A program made the translations under genes and the position numbers. Positions 33,998-41,842 of a stretch of DNA of 64,000 bases are shown here, piece after piece. Numbering within the stretch: position 1 is the first letter of the stretch; every line of letters starts with the position of its first letter. The stretch is from Hymenobacter psychrophilus (GTDB taxonomy: Bacteria; Bacteroidota; Bacteroidia; Cytophagales; Hymenobacteraceae), in the NCBI RefSeq assembly GCF_900107135.1, contig NZ_FNOV01000009.1, forward strand, positions 188,046-252,045, in the 5' to 3' direction. A model generated the notes under the pieces. The model ran no database searches and had not been told where the DNA came from. It saw only the letters and a list, made by a program, of their open reading frames with translations.

Positions 33998-34243
33998 ATG
34001 CGCCAGCTTGCTATTATTCCCAATCCGTACGCCAAAATCACGCTCTTCAGCTGGAATGGCAAGTACCTGATCAAGCTCGAAAAGGGCTCGTTTGAGCAAA
34101 CCTACAAAGTGAGCGAACTGGACCTGACCGGCGAGGAAGACATTCACCGCCTGCTCGACGATGAGTTCATCCAGGCCGCCGTAGCGCGCTTTGCCGCTAT
34201 GCAAACCGACTTGCAGGCCGCCTTCGACCGCCACGATATTTAA
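33998..34243 (+). CDS. Small hypothetical protein
   Basis: 81 aa, no signal peptide or membrane helix. The sequence is clean and well balanced (AKITLFSWNGKYLIKLEKGS, then a helical acidic half ending AAFDRHDI), and the start lies just after a promoter-like box, so I take it as a real gene. No motif recognised. It stands 95 bases ahead of the coiled-coil gene. Confidence 0.6.
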   Translation: MRQLAIIPNPYAKITLFSWNGKYLIKLEKGSFEQTYKVSELDLTGEEDIHRLLDDEFIQAAVARFAAMQTDLQAAFDRHDI

Positions 34244-34338
34244 CTGCGCAGACCTAGTACATAAGCATTCGTGCTGAGCATGACACGGTCCTTTGTTGCG
34301 TCTGCTTTTCTGTCCTCACTTCCCCGCCATTCTCCTAG

Positions 34339-35049
34339 ATGAAACTTCCACTGCTACTTCCGGCGCTGCTGCTCACGGCTACGCTGGCCCAGGCTCAGCT
34401 GTACGAGGCCCGCACGAGCAGCGTCAATTTCGATAAGCGCAGCCGCGACGCTGTGAAGGTGGAGGTCGAGGCCTCGGCCGACTGGACCCGCGACTTCTGG
34501 CAGCGCTGGCTCAAGGACACCTATAATATCAAGCTGAAGGGCGACGGCGTGTTTGGCGTGGGCAAGCGCGATAACATGATGGCCAAGCAGGTGCCGATGT
34601 CGAGCGTTAGCGGCCAGCTCATCGACCTCTACTCGACTGTAACAGCCCCGGCCGACACGGTTTCGGAACTGTCGGTGTGGGCCGCTACTGGCCCCGACAC
34701 GTTTCTGGCGGCTTCGAGCGGCGAGTTTACCTCCCTCCGTACCATCGTGCAGAGCTTCGGCACGGCTGCCCGCCAGCGGGCCTACCGCGAGCGGATAGAA
34801 ACGGCCGAAAAGGAGCTGGCTGCCACCACCAAAGAGAAGGAGAAGCTGGAAAAAAGCCGCGCTAGCCTAGCCAGCAACACCAAGTCCAACCTCGATAAAA
34901 TAGAGCAGCTCAAGCAGCAAAACAGTGATAATAAGCGTAAATCGGCCGACGACTCGGTGAAGCTGCTCGATAACGCCCGGCTGCTGGAACTGCGGCAGGC
35001 CCAGTTGGAGCGTCAGCGGGCCCGCCTGCTCAACCTCGACCGTCAGTAA
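34339..35049 (+). CDS. Exported protein with C-terminal coiled coil, unknown
   Basis: 236 aa with a signal peptide (LLLPALLLTATLAQAQ). Residues about 25-140 are a mixed domain (SADWTRDFWQRWLKDTYNIKLKG) without known match. Residues about 145-236 are almost pure charged helix: ERIETAEKELAATTKEKEKL and onward to the end, a strong coiled coil. The next gene starts 23 bases later and is also unknown, so the two are likely an operon. A role as a periplasmic scaffold would be a guess. Confidence 0.68.
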   Translation: MKLPLLLPALLLTATLAQAQLYEARTSSVNFDKRSRDAVKVEVEASADWTRDFWQRWLKDTYNIKLKGDGVFGVGKRDNMMAKQVPMSSVSGQLIDLYSTVTAPADTVSELSVWAATGPDTFLAASSGEFTSLRTIVQSFGTAARQRAYRERIETAEKELAATTKEKEKLEKSRASLASNTKSNLDKIEQLKQQNSDNKRKSADDSVKLLDNARLLELRQAQLERQRARLLNLDRQ

Positions 35050-35072
35050 CGTTATTTCCGCCGCGCCTCATC

Positions 35073-36284
35073 ATGGAGAAAGATCCTTCGCCTCTCGACA
35101 CGCTCCGCCAGCTTAAGGAATGGCTCGACGCCGGTACCATTACGCACGATGAGTTCCAGACGCTAAAGCAGAAGCTGGTGTTCGCGCCGGCTGCCAACCC
35201 GCCCGCTCCATCCGAAACGGCCGCGTCCCCTGCCCCCAGCATTTCCGAGTCGCCGGGGTCGGAGGCGGGCATAACCAACCCATCGGCACCCGAGCCCACT
35301 GTACCCGGGGCGCCCGCCGAGGTGCCGCCCCCACTAGTGCTGCCACCCATTACGGCCCCGATAAGCGTGGTGCCCGAACCGCTGCTGCCTCCCGTGCCGC
35401 CCATTCCGGAGCCCATTCCGGAACTGTTTCAACCAGAGCCCACGACCGTGGCGCCGGTTGAAATGGCTCCCATGCTGCCACCCATCACCCATGCGCCCGC
35501 TGCCGGCCCCAGTGGAAACGACGAGCAGGAATACGTGGAGCAGGATGCCTACACGGCTCCGCGCAAGAGCCCGCTGATGACGATTGTTGTCGTGGCGGCT
35601 ATTCTGGCGCTGTTCGGGTTGGTGGCCTATCTGTTCATGGATGGCCGCGACTCGGAACGCCTGACCAGTACCTCCCGCACAGAGGCCGATTCGATGGCCG
35701 TGCAGCCCGAAATAGGGCCCCAGACCGAGCAGATTGAGCTGCCGCCCGTTGCTGCGCCCGAAACCATCCGTGTGGCTCCCATCGCTCCGCCCGTAGCTAC
35801 CCCAATTCCTGCGGATACGGCCGCGACGGAAGTGGCCGCGCCCGCCGCGCCGGCTCCGGTCGAGATACCGGCCGTGCTGTCGGAAGGTGCCGCCAAGGCC
35901 CGCGTCGAAAGTATTATGCAACGCTACTACGCCGATTTGCAGGCCGCACCGTTTACGGCTTCGGCCTACTTTGCGCCTCAGGTCGAGCGGTTCTATCTGA
36001 TGCAGAGCACGACCCCGGCCGCCATCAACGCCGAACTGGCCAAAACTCACTTCCCCGAGTTCCTGGAGGGCCAGAGTAGCATTCAGCCCGGTACGCTGCA
36101 AGTGGGGACTCCGGTGGCCGATGGCTCGCGGGTAGTCACCTACGTGGAGGACAGCAAAGCTTTTCGCCAGTCGCGCCAGGAAATCCAGCGGACCAGCGCC
36201 CAAATACGGATCCGCTTCGATAAGAACTTTAAAATCGTGTATCTCCGGCAGGAAAAGCTGCTGAAAAATGAGTTCGGGGATTAA
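35073..36284 (+). CDS. SHOCT-like, proline-rich membrane protein
   Basis: 403 aa. Residues about 8-35 (LRQLKEWLDAGTITHDEFQ) form a SHOCT-like helical hairpin, usually a self-association element. Residues 40-160 are Pro/Ala/Glu-rich and disordered. One membrane helix lies near 167-187 (LMTIVVVAAILALFGLVAYL). A second Pro/Ala linker leads to a folded C-terminal domain of about 130 residues (AKARVESIMQRYYADLQAA, VVTYVEDSKAFRQSRQE) that looks NTF2-like. This would be a cytoplasmic SHOCT head and a periplasmic sensor or binding domain. It is coupled to the coiled-coil gene. Function unknown. Confidence 0.7.
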   Translation: MEKDPSPLDTLRQLKEWLDAGTITHDEFQTLKQKLVFAPAANPPAPSETAASPAPSISESPGSEAGITNPSAPEPTVPGAPAEVPPPLVLPPITAPISVVPEPLLPPVPPIPEPIPELFQPEPTTVAPVEMAPMLPPITHAPAAGPSGNDEQEYVEQDAYTAPRKSPLMTIVVVAAILALFGLVAYLFMDGRDSERLTSTSRTEADSMAVQPEIGPQTEQIELPPVAAPETIRVAPIAPPVATPIPADTAATEVAAPAAPAPVEIPAVLSEGAAKARVESIMQRYYADLQAAPFTASAYFAPQVERFYLMQSTTPAAINAELAKTHFPEFLEGQSSIQPGTLQVGTPVADGSRVVTYVEDSKAFRQSRQEIQRTSAQIRIRFDKNFKIVYLRQEKLLKNEFGD

Positions 36285-36289
36285 AATTC

Positions 36290-36422
36290 CTGAACGATGC
36301 AGGGGCGGGGCTTGCCCCCGCCCGCCGCTACCATGATGCTTTTTTGACAAAGGCCGCTGAACAAACCTGACGTTTCCCGTTTATCGGCGGGCGGGGGCAA
36401 GCCCCGCCCCTACATCGTTCAG
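36290..36422. repeat. GC-rich 38-bp inverted repeat
   Basis: Arms 36290-36327 and 36385-36422 pair with one mismatch around a 57-base spacer; the core GGGGCGGGGCTTGCCCCCGC is itself a palindrome. It lies between two genes in the same direction, so it may end the upstream transcript or be a mobile intergenic repeat. Confidence 0.8.
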
Positions 36423-36452
36423 CACGTCATGCTATACCTCCCGAATCTTGCT

Positions 36453-37490
36453 ATGCGTATCCGTCCTGTTCTACTGTCCTTCGTCGCGCTGCTTAGCCTC
36501 GGTTCCTGCCTGAAAGTCATTAAACCAAGCAAGGATTTTGACCAGTACGAAAACCCCACCACGCCCGACTACGCGCAGCCGGCCAGCTGGGCTGCCCTGC
36601 CCACGCGTCGCGACTCGGCCGATGCAGTGCCGCGCAATACGTCGTTCAAAGACCAACAGGACACGGCCGCAGCTGATGTATTTTATGTGCATCCTACCAC
36701 TTACTACTGGCGCAAGCAATGGAACGCCAGCCTCAGCAACGACCGGCTTAACCAGTTCACCGACGACGACGTGATTCGGGGCCAAGCCTCGGCCTTCAAC
36801 GCGGCGGCCCGGGTGTATGCGCCCCGCTACCGCCAGGCCACGCTGTACAGCTTTTTCGTGGATGACCAGAGTACCAACGGCCAAAAGGCGCTGGACCTGG
36901 CGTATTCCGACGTGAAAGCATCCTTCCAATATTACCTGGCAAATTACAACCAGGGCCGCCCCATCATCATTGCTGGCCACAGCCAGGGCACCGTGCACGC
37001 CACCCGGCTACTACACGAGTTTTTCGACAACGACCCCCAGTTGCGCCGGCAGCTGGTGGCGGCCTACCTCATCGGCTTCAAAGTGAAAACCGACGAGTAC
37101 CAGACCCTACGTCCCTGCGCCGACTCGACCCAAACCGGCTGCTACGTGGCCTGGAATACCGTGGCCTGGGGCAATGCCTACCCGCCCTTCCAAAACGGCG
37201 TGGCCGTTAACCCGCTCACCTGGACGCTCGACACGCTGGCCGCGCCTGCCCGCCTCAACCTCGGCGGGGTAGGGCAGGATTTTAAGCGGCTGGATGTGGG
37301 CGTAGTCGATGCCAAGGTGCACCAGGGCCTGCTGTGGGTGCATCCGCCCAAGCCCTCGGGCTACCCGCGCTTCCTGCTGCCCGGCCAGCCCCAGCTCTGG
37401 CACTCCTTCCACATCGCCGATTACGGCCTGTTCTACGCCAACATCCGCCAGAACGCCGTAGCGCGCGTGCGAGCTTGGCAGGCGAAGTAG
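36453..37490 (+). CDS. DUF3089 alpha/beta-hydrolase-like lipoprotein
   Basis: 345 aa from the ATG at 36453; an upstream ATG (36429) adds 8 residues and is possible. The signal peptide ends in LSLGSC (lipobox). The DUF3089 domain fills the rest: VFYVHPTTYYWRKQWNAS, RQATLYSFF, the nucleophile Ser177 in IIAGHSQGTVHA, and HIADYGLFYANIRQNA near the end. DUF3089 proteins are alpha/beta hydrolases of unknown substrate. The gene follows the 38-bp inverted repeat and precedes a small unknown gene on the other strand. Confidence 0.85.
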   Translation: MRIRPVLLSFVALLSLGSCLKVIKPSKDFDQYENPTTPDYAQPASWAALPTRRDSADAVPRNTSFKDQQDTAAADVFYVHPTTYYWRKQWNASLSNDRLNQFTDDDVIRGQASAFNAAARVYAPRYRQATLYSFFVDDQSTNGQKALDLAYSDVKASFQYYLANYNQGRPIIIAGHSQGTVHATRLLHEFFDNDPQLRRQLVAAYLIGFKVKTDEYQTLRPCADSTQTGCYVAWNTVAWGNAYPPFQNGVAVNPLTWTLDTLAAPARLNLGGVGQDFKRLDVGVVDAKVHQGLLWVHPPKPSGYPRFLLPGQPQLWHSFHIADYGLFYANIRQNAVARVRAWQAK

Positions 37491-37503
37491 CGGAGCGTCA
37501 CGG

Positions 37504-37809
37504 TTACTTTTGCAATTCTTCGATGGTTCTTTGTGTCATAAGTGGCCAACGGTTAGCTGGAAATTCCTGCCGAAATTCAGCGTATTCCATCCAAAACCAA
37601 TCTTCTTGGAAGCCTTCGAAATCAAGAGCGGAATAAAAAGCAAGGTTGTGAAGCCAATTAGCAACTGCCTGCGCAAAACAAACCCTTTTTCGGTTGCTGA
37701 ACGCATTCCATAAACTGGATAAGTGGCTTCCTGGATAACATTGGGAACGTACATCAATCATAGCCCAATAAATTAGCTCCCGATACAATTTCTTGCGCTC
37801 ATCCGTCAT
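37504..37809 (-). CDS. Small hypothetical protein
   Basis: 101 aa from the ATG at 37809, six bases after an exact TAnnTTTG box; a longer frame would run back into the tsf terminator. The protein is rich in aromatic residues (ELIYWAMIDVRSQCYPGS, ALDFEGFQEDWFWMEYAEF) with no known motif. Its base composition is noticeably lower in GC than the neighbours, hinting at a recent arrival. Function unknown. Confidence 0.65.
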   Translation of the reverse strand: MTDERKKLYRELIYWAMIDVRSQCYPGSHLSSLWNAFSNRKRVCFAQAVANWLHNLAFYSALDFEGFQEDWFWMEYAEFRQEFPANRWPLMTQRTIEELQK

Positions 37810-37815
37810 ATGGGC

Positions 37816-37823
37816 CAAATATA
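37816..37823 (-). promoter_or_regulatory. -7 box (TATATTTG) of the small unknown gene
   Basis: Exact TAnnTTTG on the minus strand, six bases from the ATG at 37809, so the transcript would be leaderless or nearly so. Confidence 0.5.
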
Positions 37824-37835
37824 GCGTGTGCATAC

Positions 37836-37873
37836 AAAAAGGCCCCGCCGGCATATTGCCAGCGGGGCTCTTT
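37836..37873 (-). terminator. Terminator of the rplM-rpsI-rpsB-tsf unit
   Basis: GAGCCCCGCTGGCA / TGCCGGCGGGGC stem followed by a T-run on the minus strand, about 55 bases after the tsf stop. It marks the end of the ribosomal protein block. Confidence 0.8.
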
Positions 37874-37925
37874 CATTAAGCTAGAACGGAAAGCTAAAAG
37901 CTGTCAGCTAACAGCTAAATCAAAC

Positions 37926-38765
37926 CTAGCCAACAATGGCTACGCGCTTGAAGTCGGAAACCGTCAGGCCTTTGCTGGTCTTGTCGAGCAGCTGGGCGAT
38001 GGTCATCGAGCTGTCCTTCACGAACTCCTGGTTGAGCAGGGTGTTCTCCTTGTAGAACTTGTTGAGCTTGCCCTGGGCAATCTTCTCCAGCATCGCCTCG
38101 GGCTTGCCATCGGCGCGCGCCTGCTCTTTGCCAATTTCGATTTCGCGCTCTACGGTAGCCGAATCCACGCCGTCCTTATCGAGGGCAACGGGCTTCATGG
38201 CTACGATTTGCATGGCTACGTCGCGGCCCACGGTCGAAACGTCGGCACCGCCTACGTTCTTCATGGCTACGAGCACCCCCTTCTTGTTGTCGGAGTGGAT
38301 GTAGGAAGCCACTTTCTCGGCCGTGATGTTCTCGTAAGCCGTTACGTCGAGCTTCTCGCCGATTTTGCCCATCAGGTCGGTGATGTGCTCCTGCAGCGAG
38401 CGGCCGTCGTCCTGCTTGGTGGCCAGCAGCTCTTCTTTCGAGGCAGCATCGCTCTTCACGGCCGTAGCCAGAATGCGCTGGGCCAGGTCTTTGAAGTCGG
38501 GAACCTTCGAAACCGGCTCGGTTTCGCAGGCCAGCGACACCAGCTTGCCGTTGGTGCCATCCTCGCTTACGGCGGCCAGTACCACGCCTTCCGACGTTTC
38601 GTTCTCGGCGCGCTTGTCGGCAATTTTCTGGCCCTGCTTGCGGAGCAGGTCGCGGGCAGCTTCGAAGTCGCCTTCAGCCTCTACGAGGGCTTTCTTGCAA
38701 TCCATCATGCCGGCACCGGTCATGGTGCGGAGCTTGTTTACGTCAGCGGCGGTAATTGTGGCCAT
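37926..38765 (-). CDS. tsf: Translation elongation factor Ts
   Basis: 279 aa, normal for this phylum. Clear hallmarks: the N-terminal UBA-like domain VNKLRTMTGAGMMDCKKALVEAEGD, then AADKRAENETSEG-type line (IADKRAENETSEGVV), and the dimer core VGRDVAMQIVAMKPVALDKD with a C-terminal YKENTLLNQEFVKDSSMT. EF-Ts reloads EF-Tu with GTP. It follows rpsB after a 201-base gap that contains an intergenic hairpin, so it may be transcribed both from the operon and on its own. Confidence 0.98.
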   Translation of the reverse strand: MATITAADVNKLRTMTGAGMMDCKKALVEAEGDFEAARDLLRKQGQKIADKRAENETSEGVVLAAVSEDGTNGKLVSLACETEPVSKVPDFKDLAQRILATAVKSDAASKEELLATKQDDGRSLQEHITDLMGKIGEKLDVTAYENITAEKVASYIHSDNKKGVLVAMKNVGGADVSTVGRDVAMQIVAMKPVALDKDGVDSATVEREIEIGKEQARADGKPEAMLEKIAQGKLNKFYKENTLLNQEFVKDSSMTIAQLLDKTSKGLTVSDFKRVAIVG

Positions 38766-38879
38766 TTGGTAGGAGTTAGGAGCTTAAATCTAGAAGTCAG
38801 AATCCCGAAGGATAAAGCTGGTAGCTTAAAGCTAAATGTTGGAATTGAATGAAAGAGCAGATGCGAGTAGATGCAAAAA

Positions 38880-38946
38880 AGTCAGGAGCTAAGAGCTAGA
38901 ATTTGCCAGGCGGTTTCCCTCTGATTCTAGCTCCTGGCTCCTGACT
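38880..38946 (-). repeat. Inverted repeat between rpsB and tsf
   Basis: Arms 38880-38902 and 38924-38946 pair with two mismatches (AGTCAGGAGCTA...GCTAGAAT type). The same AGGAGCTAG/CTAGAA words recur near 38770-38800, 37880-37920 and 51001-51106, marking a small family of intergenic repeats. Here it may adjust the rpsB to tsf transcript ratio. Confidence 0.65.
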
Positions 38947-38966
38947 TCTAGCTTCTACAAAAGCGC

Positions 38967-39734
38967 CTATTCGTCGGCGTCCTGCTTTTCTTTGATGCCT
39001 TCTTCTTCAGCTTGCTTCTTGTCGGCGTCCTCTTTGTCGACCTTGCGCTCCGACAGACCTTCCTCGATAGCCTTACCCATGATGCCCACGATGAGCTGGA
39101 TAGACTTCGAGGCGTCGTCGTTGGCTGGAATCGGGAACTGCACCGACTCGGGGTTCGAGTTCGTGTCGCAGATAGCGAATACCGGGATACCCAACTTCTG
39201 GGCTTCTTTCACGGCAATGTGCTCACGCTTCACGTCAATCACGAACAGGGCCGAGGGCAGGCGGCTCAGGTCGGCAATGCCACCGAGTACCCGGTCGAGC
39301 TTCTCCCGCTCGCGCGACAGCATCAGCCGCTCGCGCTTAGCGAGGGCCGCGTACGCCGTGTTTTCCTTTACCATCTTGTCGATGGTGCTCATCTTCTTCA
39401 GCGACTTGCGAACGGTAGCGAAGTTGGTGAGCAGGCCGCCCAACCAACGGTCGGTCACGTAGGGCATGTGCAGACGCTTGGCTTCGTCAGTCACAATTTC
39501 CTGCGCCTGCTTCTTGGTCGCCACGAACATAATCTTGCGGCCGCTCTTCGCAATGTTGCGAATAGCGCTGGTCGCGTGCTCAAGCGAGGCAAGCGTTTTG
39601 TTGAGGTCGATGATGTGGATGCCGTTCTTCTCCATGAAGATGTACGGAGCCATTTTGGGGTCCCACTTGCGGGTGAGGTGACCAAAATGCGAACCGGCGT
39701 CCAGCAATTCTTTATAGGTGGTAGTCTGGGCCAT
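38967..39734 (-). CDS. rpsB: 30S ribosomal protein S2
   Basis: 255 aa. The protein matches S2 from the first residues ([39 protein letters not shown]) through [20 protein letters not shown] and [16 protein letters not shown]. The C-terminal tail is acidic and Lys/Glu-rich ([16 protein letters not shown]), as is common in Bacteroidota S2. It lies 20 bases after rpsI in the order rplM-rpsI-rpsB-tsf, which is conserved in the phylum. Confidence 0.99.
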   Translation of the reverse strand: MAQTTTYKELLDAGSHFGHLTRKWDPKMAPYIFMEKNGIHIIDLNKTLASLEHATSAIRNIAKSGRKIMFVATKKQAQEIVTDEAKRLHMPYVTDRWLGGLLTNFATVRKSLKKMSTIDKMVKENTAYAALAKRERLMLSREREKLDRVLGGIADLSRLPSALFVIDVKREHIAVKEAQKLGIPVFAICDTNSNPESVQFPIPANDDASKSIQLIVGIMGKAIEEGLSERKVDKEDADKKQAEEEGIKEKQDADE

Positions 39735-39754
39735 GATAGGGTTCCTCTGGAATA

Positions 39755-40141
39755 TTAGCGTTTCGAGAACTGGAACGAACGACGAGCTTTACGCTTGCCG
39801 AATTTCTTGCGTTCCACCATGCGCGGGTCGCGGGTCAGGAAGCCTTCCTTTTTCAGGGCAGGGCGAACCTCCGCGTTGTCGCCCACGAGGGCTTTCGAGA
39901 TGGCCAGACGGATGGCTTCGGCCTGAGCCGAGATGCCACCACCACGAACGTTTACCTTGATGTCGTACTGGCCGACTTGCTCGACAGTAGCCAAAGGCTG
40001 GTTCACGATGTTTTCCAGGAGTTCATTGCCAAAGTAGGCTTTCATTTCCCGGCCGTTGATAGTGATATTCCCTTGCCCGGCCTGCATGTAAATGCGGGCC
40101 ACCGAGGTTTTTCTTCTACCAGAGGTATTGAGGATTTCCAT
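39755..40141 (-). CDS. rpsI: 30S ribosomal protein S9
   Basis: 128 aa, the standard S9 length. Signature segments: [20 protein letters not shown] at the front, [20 protein letters not shown] in the middle and the basic tail [25 protein letters not shown], which reaches the ribosomal P site. It lies 39 bases after rplM, the usual pairing. Confidence 0.99.
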   Translation of the reverse strand: MEILNTSGRRKTSVARIYMQAGQGNITINGREMKAYFGNELLENIVNQPLATVEQVGQYDIKVNVRGGGISAQAEAIRLAISKALVGDNAEVRPALKKEGFLTRDPRMVERKKFGKRKARRSFQFSKR

Positions 40142-40180
40142 TAAGTGGAGAATTAGAGAAAAAAGGAGCCGGGTTGCGGC

Positions 40181-40633
40181 TTACAGATGCGAGAAAGAAA
40201 GAGCCTTGGGCTGCTGAGCTTCGTGCGGATGCTCGGTACCGGCGTACACGTACAGGTTGCGGAACTGCTCGGCACCCAGCTTGTTGCCCTGCAACATGCC
40301 ACGCACAGCGTGCTCAATCACCCGGGTCGAGTCCTTGGCCTTCTTGTCGCGCAGGTTAATGCGCTTCTGTCCGCCGGGGTAGCCCGAGTGGGTGATGTAG
40401 ATTTTGTCGGTCATCTTCTTGCCCGTTACCCGCAGGTTGTCGGCATTGATGACGATGACGTTGTCGCCACAATCCGAGTTGGGCGTGAAGGAGGGCTTGT
40501 GCTTGCCACGCAGCATGTTGGCAACCTGGCTGCACAACCGACCCAACGTAGCGTCGGCGGCGTCAACCACAACCCAGCCCTTGTTGGCGTTGGCTTTGTT
40601 GACGGCAACCGTCTTGAAGCTCAGATGATCCAT
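40181..40633 (-). CDS. rplM: 50S ribosomal protein L13
   Basis: 150 aa from the ATG at 40633; a longer frame adds 31 unrelated residues and would include the promoter. Signature segments: WVVVDAADATLGRLCSQVAN, MLRGKHKPSFTPNSDCGDNV, the ITHSGYPGGQKRINL motif and the helix VIEHAVRGMLQGNKLG. First gene of the ribosomal block, with a -7 box 64 bases upstream. Confidence 0.99.
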   Translation of the reverse strand: MDHLSFKTVAVNKANANKGWVVVDAADATLGRLCSQVANMLRGKHKPSFTPNSDCGDNVIVINADNLRVTGKKMTDKIYITHSGYPGGQKRINLRDKKAKDSTRVIEHAVRGMLQGNKLGAEQFRNLYVYAGTEHPHEAQQPKALSFSHL

Positions 40634-40696
40634 TGGGGAGGAGATAAACGTTTGAAAATGAAGAAGAAGCCGCTGCCCGTGGGGGCAAAACGGACA

Positions 40697-40704
40697 CAAA
40701 GTTA
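40697..40704 (-). promoter_or_regulatory. -7 box (TAACTTTG) of the rplM operon
   Basis: Exact TAnnTTTG on the minus strand, 63 bases upstream of the rplM ATG, leaving an untranslated leader of roughly 55 bases that could hold the L13 autoregulatory site. Confidence 0.55.
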
Positions 40705-40791
40705 CCGCCTTTCGGCAAATATTCAAGCCAGACGCTTAATAATTGTCTGAAAAGCAATGAGAAAGCAGCGGGTAAGGTGTTAGAAAATCAG

Positions 40792-40896
40792 AACTGTCAT
40801 TCTGAGCGGAGCGAAGAATCTCGCGTGCCGTGGTAACTCCAACGTTAGAAGTTACCATGGCACGCGAGATTCTTCGCTCCACTCAGAATGACAGTT
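40792..40896. repeat. 47-bp near-perfect hairpin of the GTCATTCTGAGC family
   Basis: Arms 40792-40838 and 40850-40896 pair with two mismatches around an 11-base loop. The core GTCATTCTGAGC recurs at 41669, 60958 and, shortened, at 14709. It lies downstream of the RluA gene (minus strand) and upstream of the rplM promoter, so it can end the RluA transcript. Confidence 0.85.
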
Positions 40897-40911
40897 TTCC
40901 CCCTCAAGCCC

Positions 40912-41625
40912 CTACGCATACTGCCGCATGTTCTCTACCAGCACCCGGAAATCCTTGGGGTAGGGGGCCTCAATGGTCACCGACTCGCCATCGAGTTTGG
41001 CGAACGTGAGCTGGGCGGCGTGCAGGGCAAAGCGCTTGATAAAGGGCTGTTCCTCTTCGCCCTGCTTCACGTTGAATTTTTTCTTGAGCGTCGACAGGTA
41101 GAAGTTCTCGCCGCCATACATCGTGTCGCCCACAATGGGGGCCTGCAGGTAAGCCAAGTGCAGCCGAATCTGGTGCATACGGCCCGTAATAGGCTGGCAT
41201 TCGAGCAGTGTGTGGCGGGCGAAGGGCTCCAGCGTGCGCACCAGCGTAACGGCCGGCTTGCCCTTGTAGGCCAGCCGGGCCTTGCCCTTGGTTGTGGTTT
41301 CGATGCTGCGGTCGACGCGCAGGCCATCGTAGTGATGCACGCCCCAGGCCACGGCATGGTACACCTTGCGCACCTGCCGGTCTTCGAACTGCATGGCCAG
41401 GTGGCGGTAGGCGGCCGGGTTTTTAGCCAGCGCCAGCGCGCCGCTGGTTTCCTTGTCGAGGCGGTGGCAGGCCTGCACGTCGTCGTGGTGCTCGCGGGCC
41501 AGGCGCAGAATATTGGGGGCCCCGCCGAACCGCTCGTCGAGCGTGGCCAGGAAGGGTGGCTTGTTGATGACGATGAAATCGTCGTCTTCAAACAGAATCA
41601 GGTCTTGGAAATTGGGCAGCTTCAT
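40912..41625 (-). CDS. RluA family pseudouridine synthase
   Basis: 237 aa from the ATG at 41625, chosen because an exact -7 box lies only 10 bases upstream and would fall inside the longer TTG-started frame. The catalytic motif HRLDKETSGALALAKN is intact (Asp is the nucleophile), with VINKPPFLATLDER before it and QPITGRMHQIRLHLAYLQAPI after it. It converts uridine to pseudouridine in rRNA or tRNA; the exact position modified cannot be read. No S4 domain is present. Confidence 0.94.
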   Translation of the reverse strand: MKLPNFQDLILFEDDDFIVINKPPFLATLDERFGGAPNILRLAREHHDDVQACHRLDKETSGALALAKNPAAYRHLAMQFEDRQVRKVYHAVAWGVHHYDGLRVDRSIETTTKGKARLAYKGKPAVTLVRTLEPFARHTLLECQPITGRMHQIRLHLAYLQAPIVGDTMYGGENFYLSTLKKKFNVKQGEEEQPFIKRFALHAAQLTFAKLDGESVTIEAPYPKDFRVLVENMRQYA

Positions 41626-41634
41626 ATAGAGCTG

Positions 41635-41642
41635 CAAAGGTA
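41635..41642 (-). promoter_or_regulatory. -7 box (TACCTTTG) of the RluA gene
   Basis: Exact TAnnTTTG on the minus strand, 9-10 bases from the ATG at 41625, implying a very short leader. It decides the start codon. Confidence 0.6.
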
Positions 41643-41668
41643 AGGGGTAGAGAAGTTAGAAGTGAGAA

Positions 41669-41795
41669 GAACGTCATTCTGAGCGAAGGCGCAGCCGGAG
41701 TCGAAGAATCTCTCCCACTTCGTTGCTGCCGACTGGAATACCATTGCGGTAGAGATTCTTCGACTCCGGCTGCGCCTTCGCTCAGAATGACGTTC
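41669..41795. repeat. Perfect 45-bp inverted repeat of the GTCATTCTGAGC family
   Basis: Arms 41669-41713 and 41751-41795 pair perfectly around a 37-base spacer. It sits between the end of the histidine kinase gene and the promoter of the RluA gene, and can act as the kinase terminator. Confidence 0.88.
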
Positions 41796-41800
41796 CTTGC

Positions 41801-41842
41801 ACTAACCACTAACCACTAACCACTAACCACTAACCACTAACC
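41801..41842. repeat. Six tandem ACTAACC heptamers
   Basis: Six perfect head-to-tail copies of ACTAACC. They overlap the last codons and the stop of the histidine kinase gene (minus strand reading GGTTAGT). Copy-number change would alter the kinase C-terminus or its stop. Confidence 0.85.

Noticed and set aside
41669..41842. CRISPR-like array at the heptamer and inverted repeat
   Set aside because: Units are 7 bases without spacers and the flanking structure is a single hairpin; no cas genes are near.
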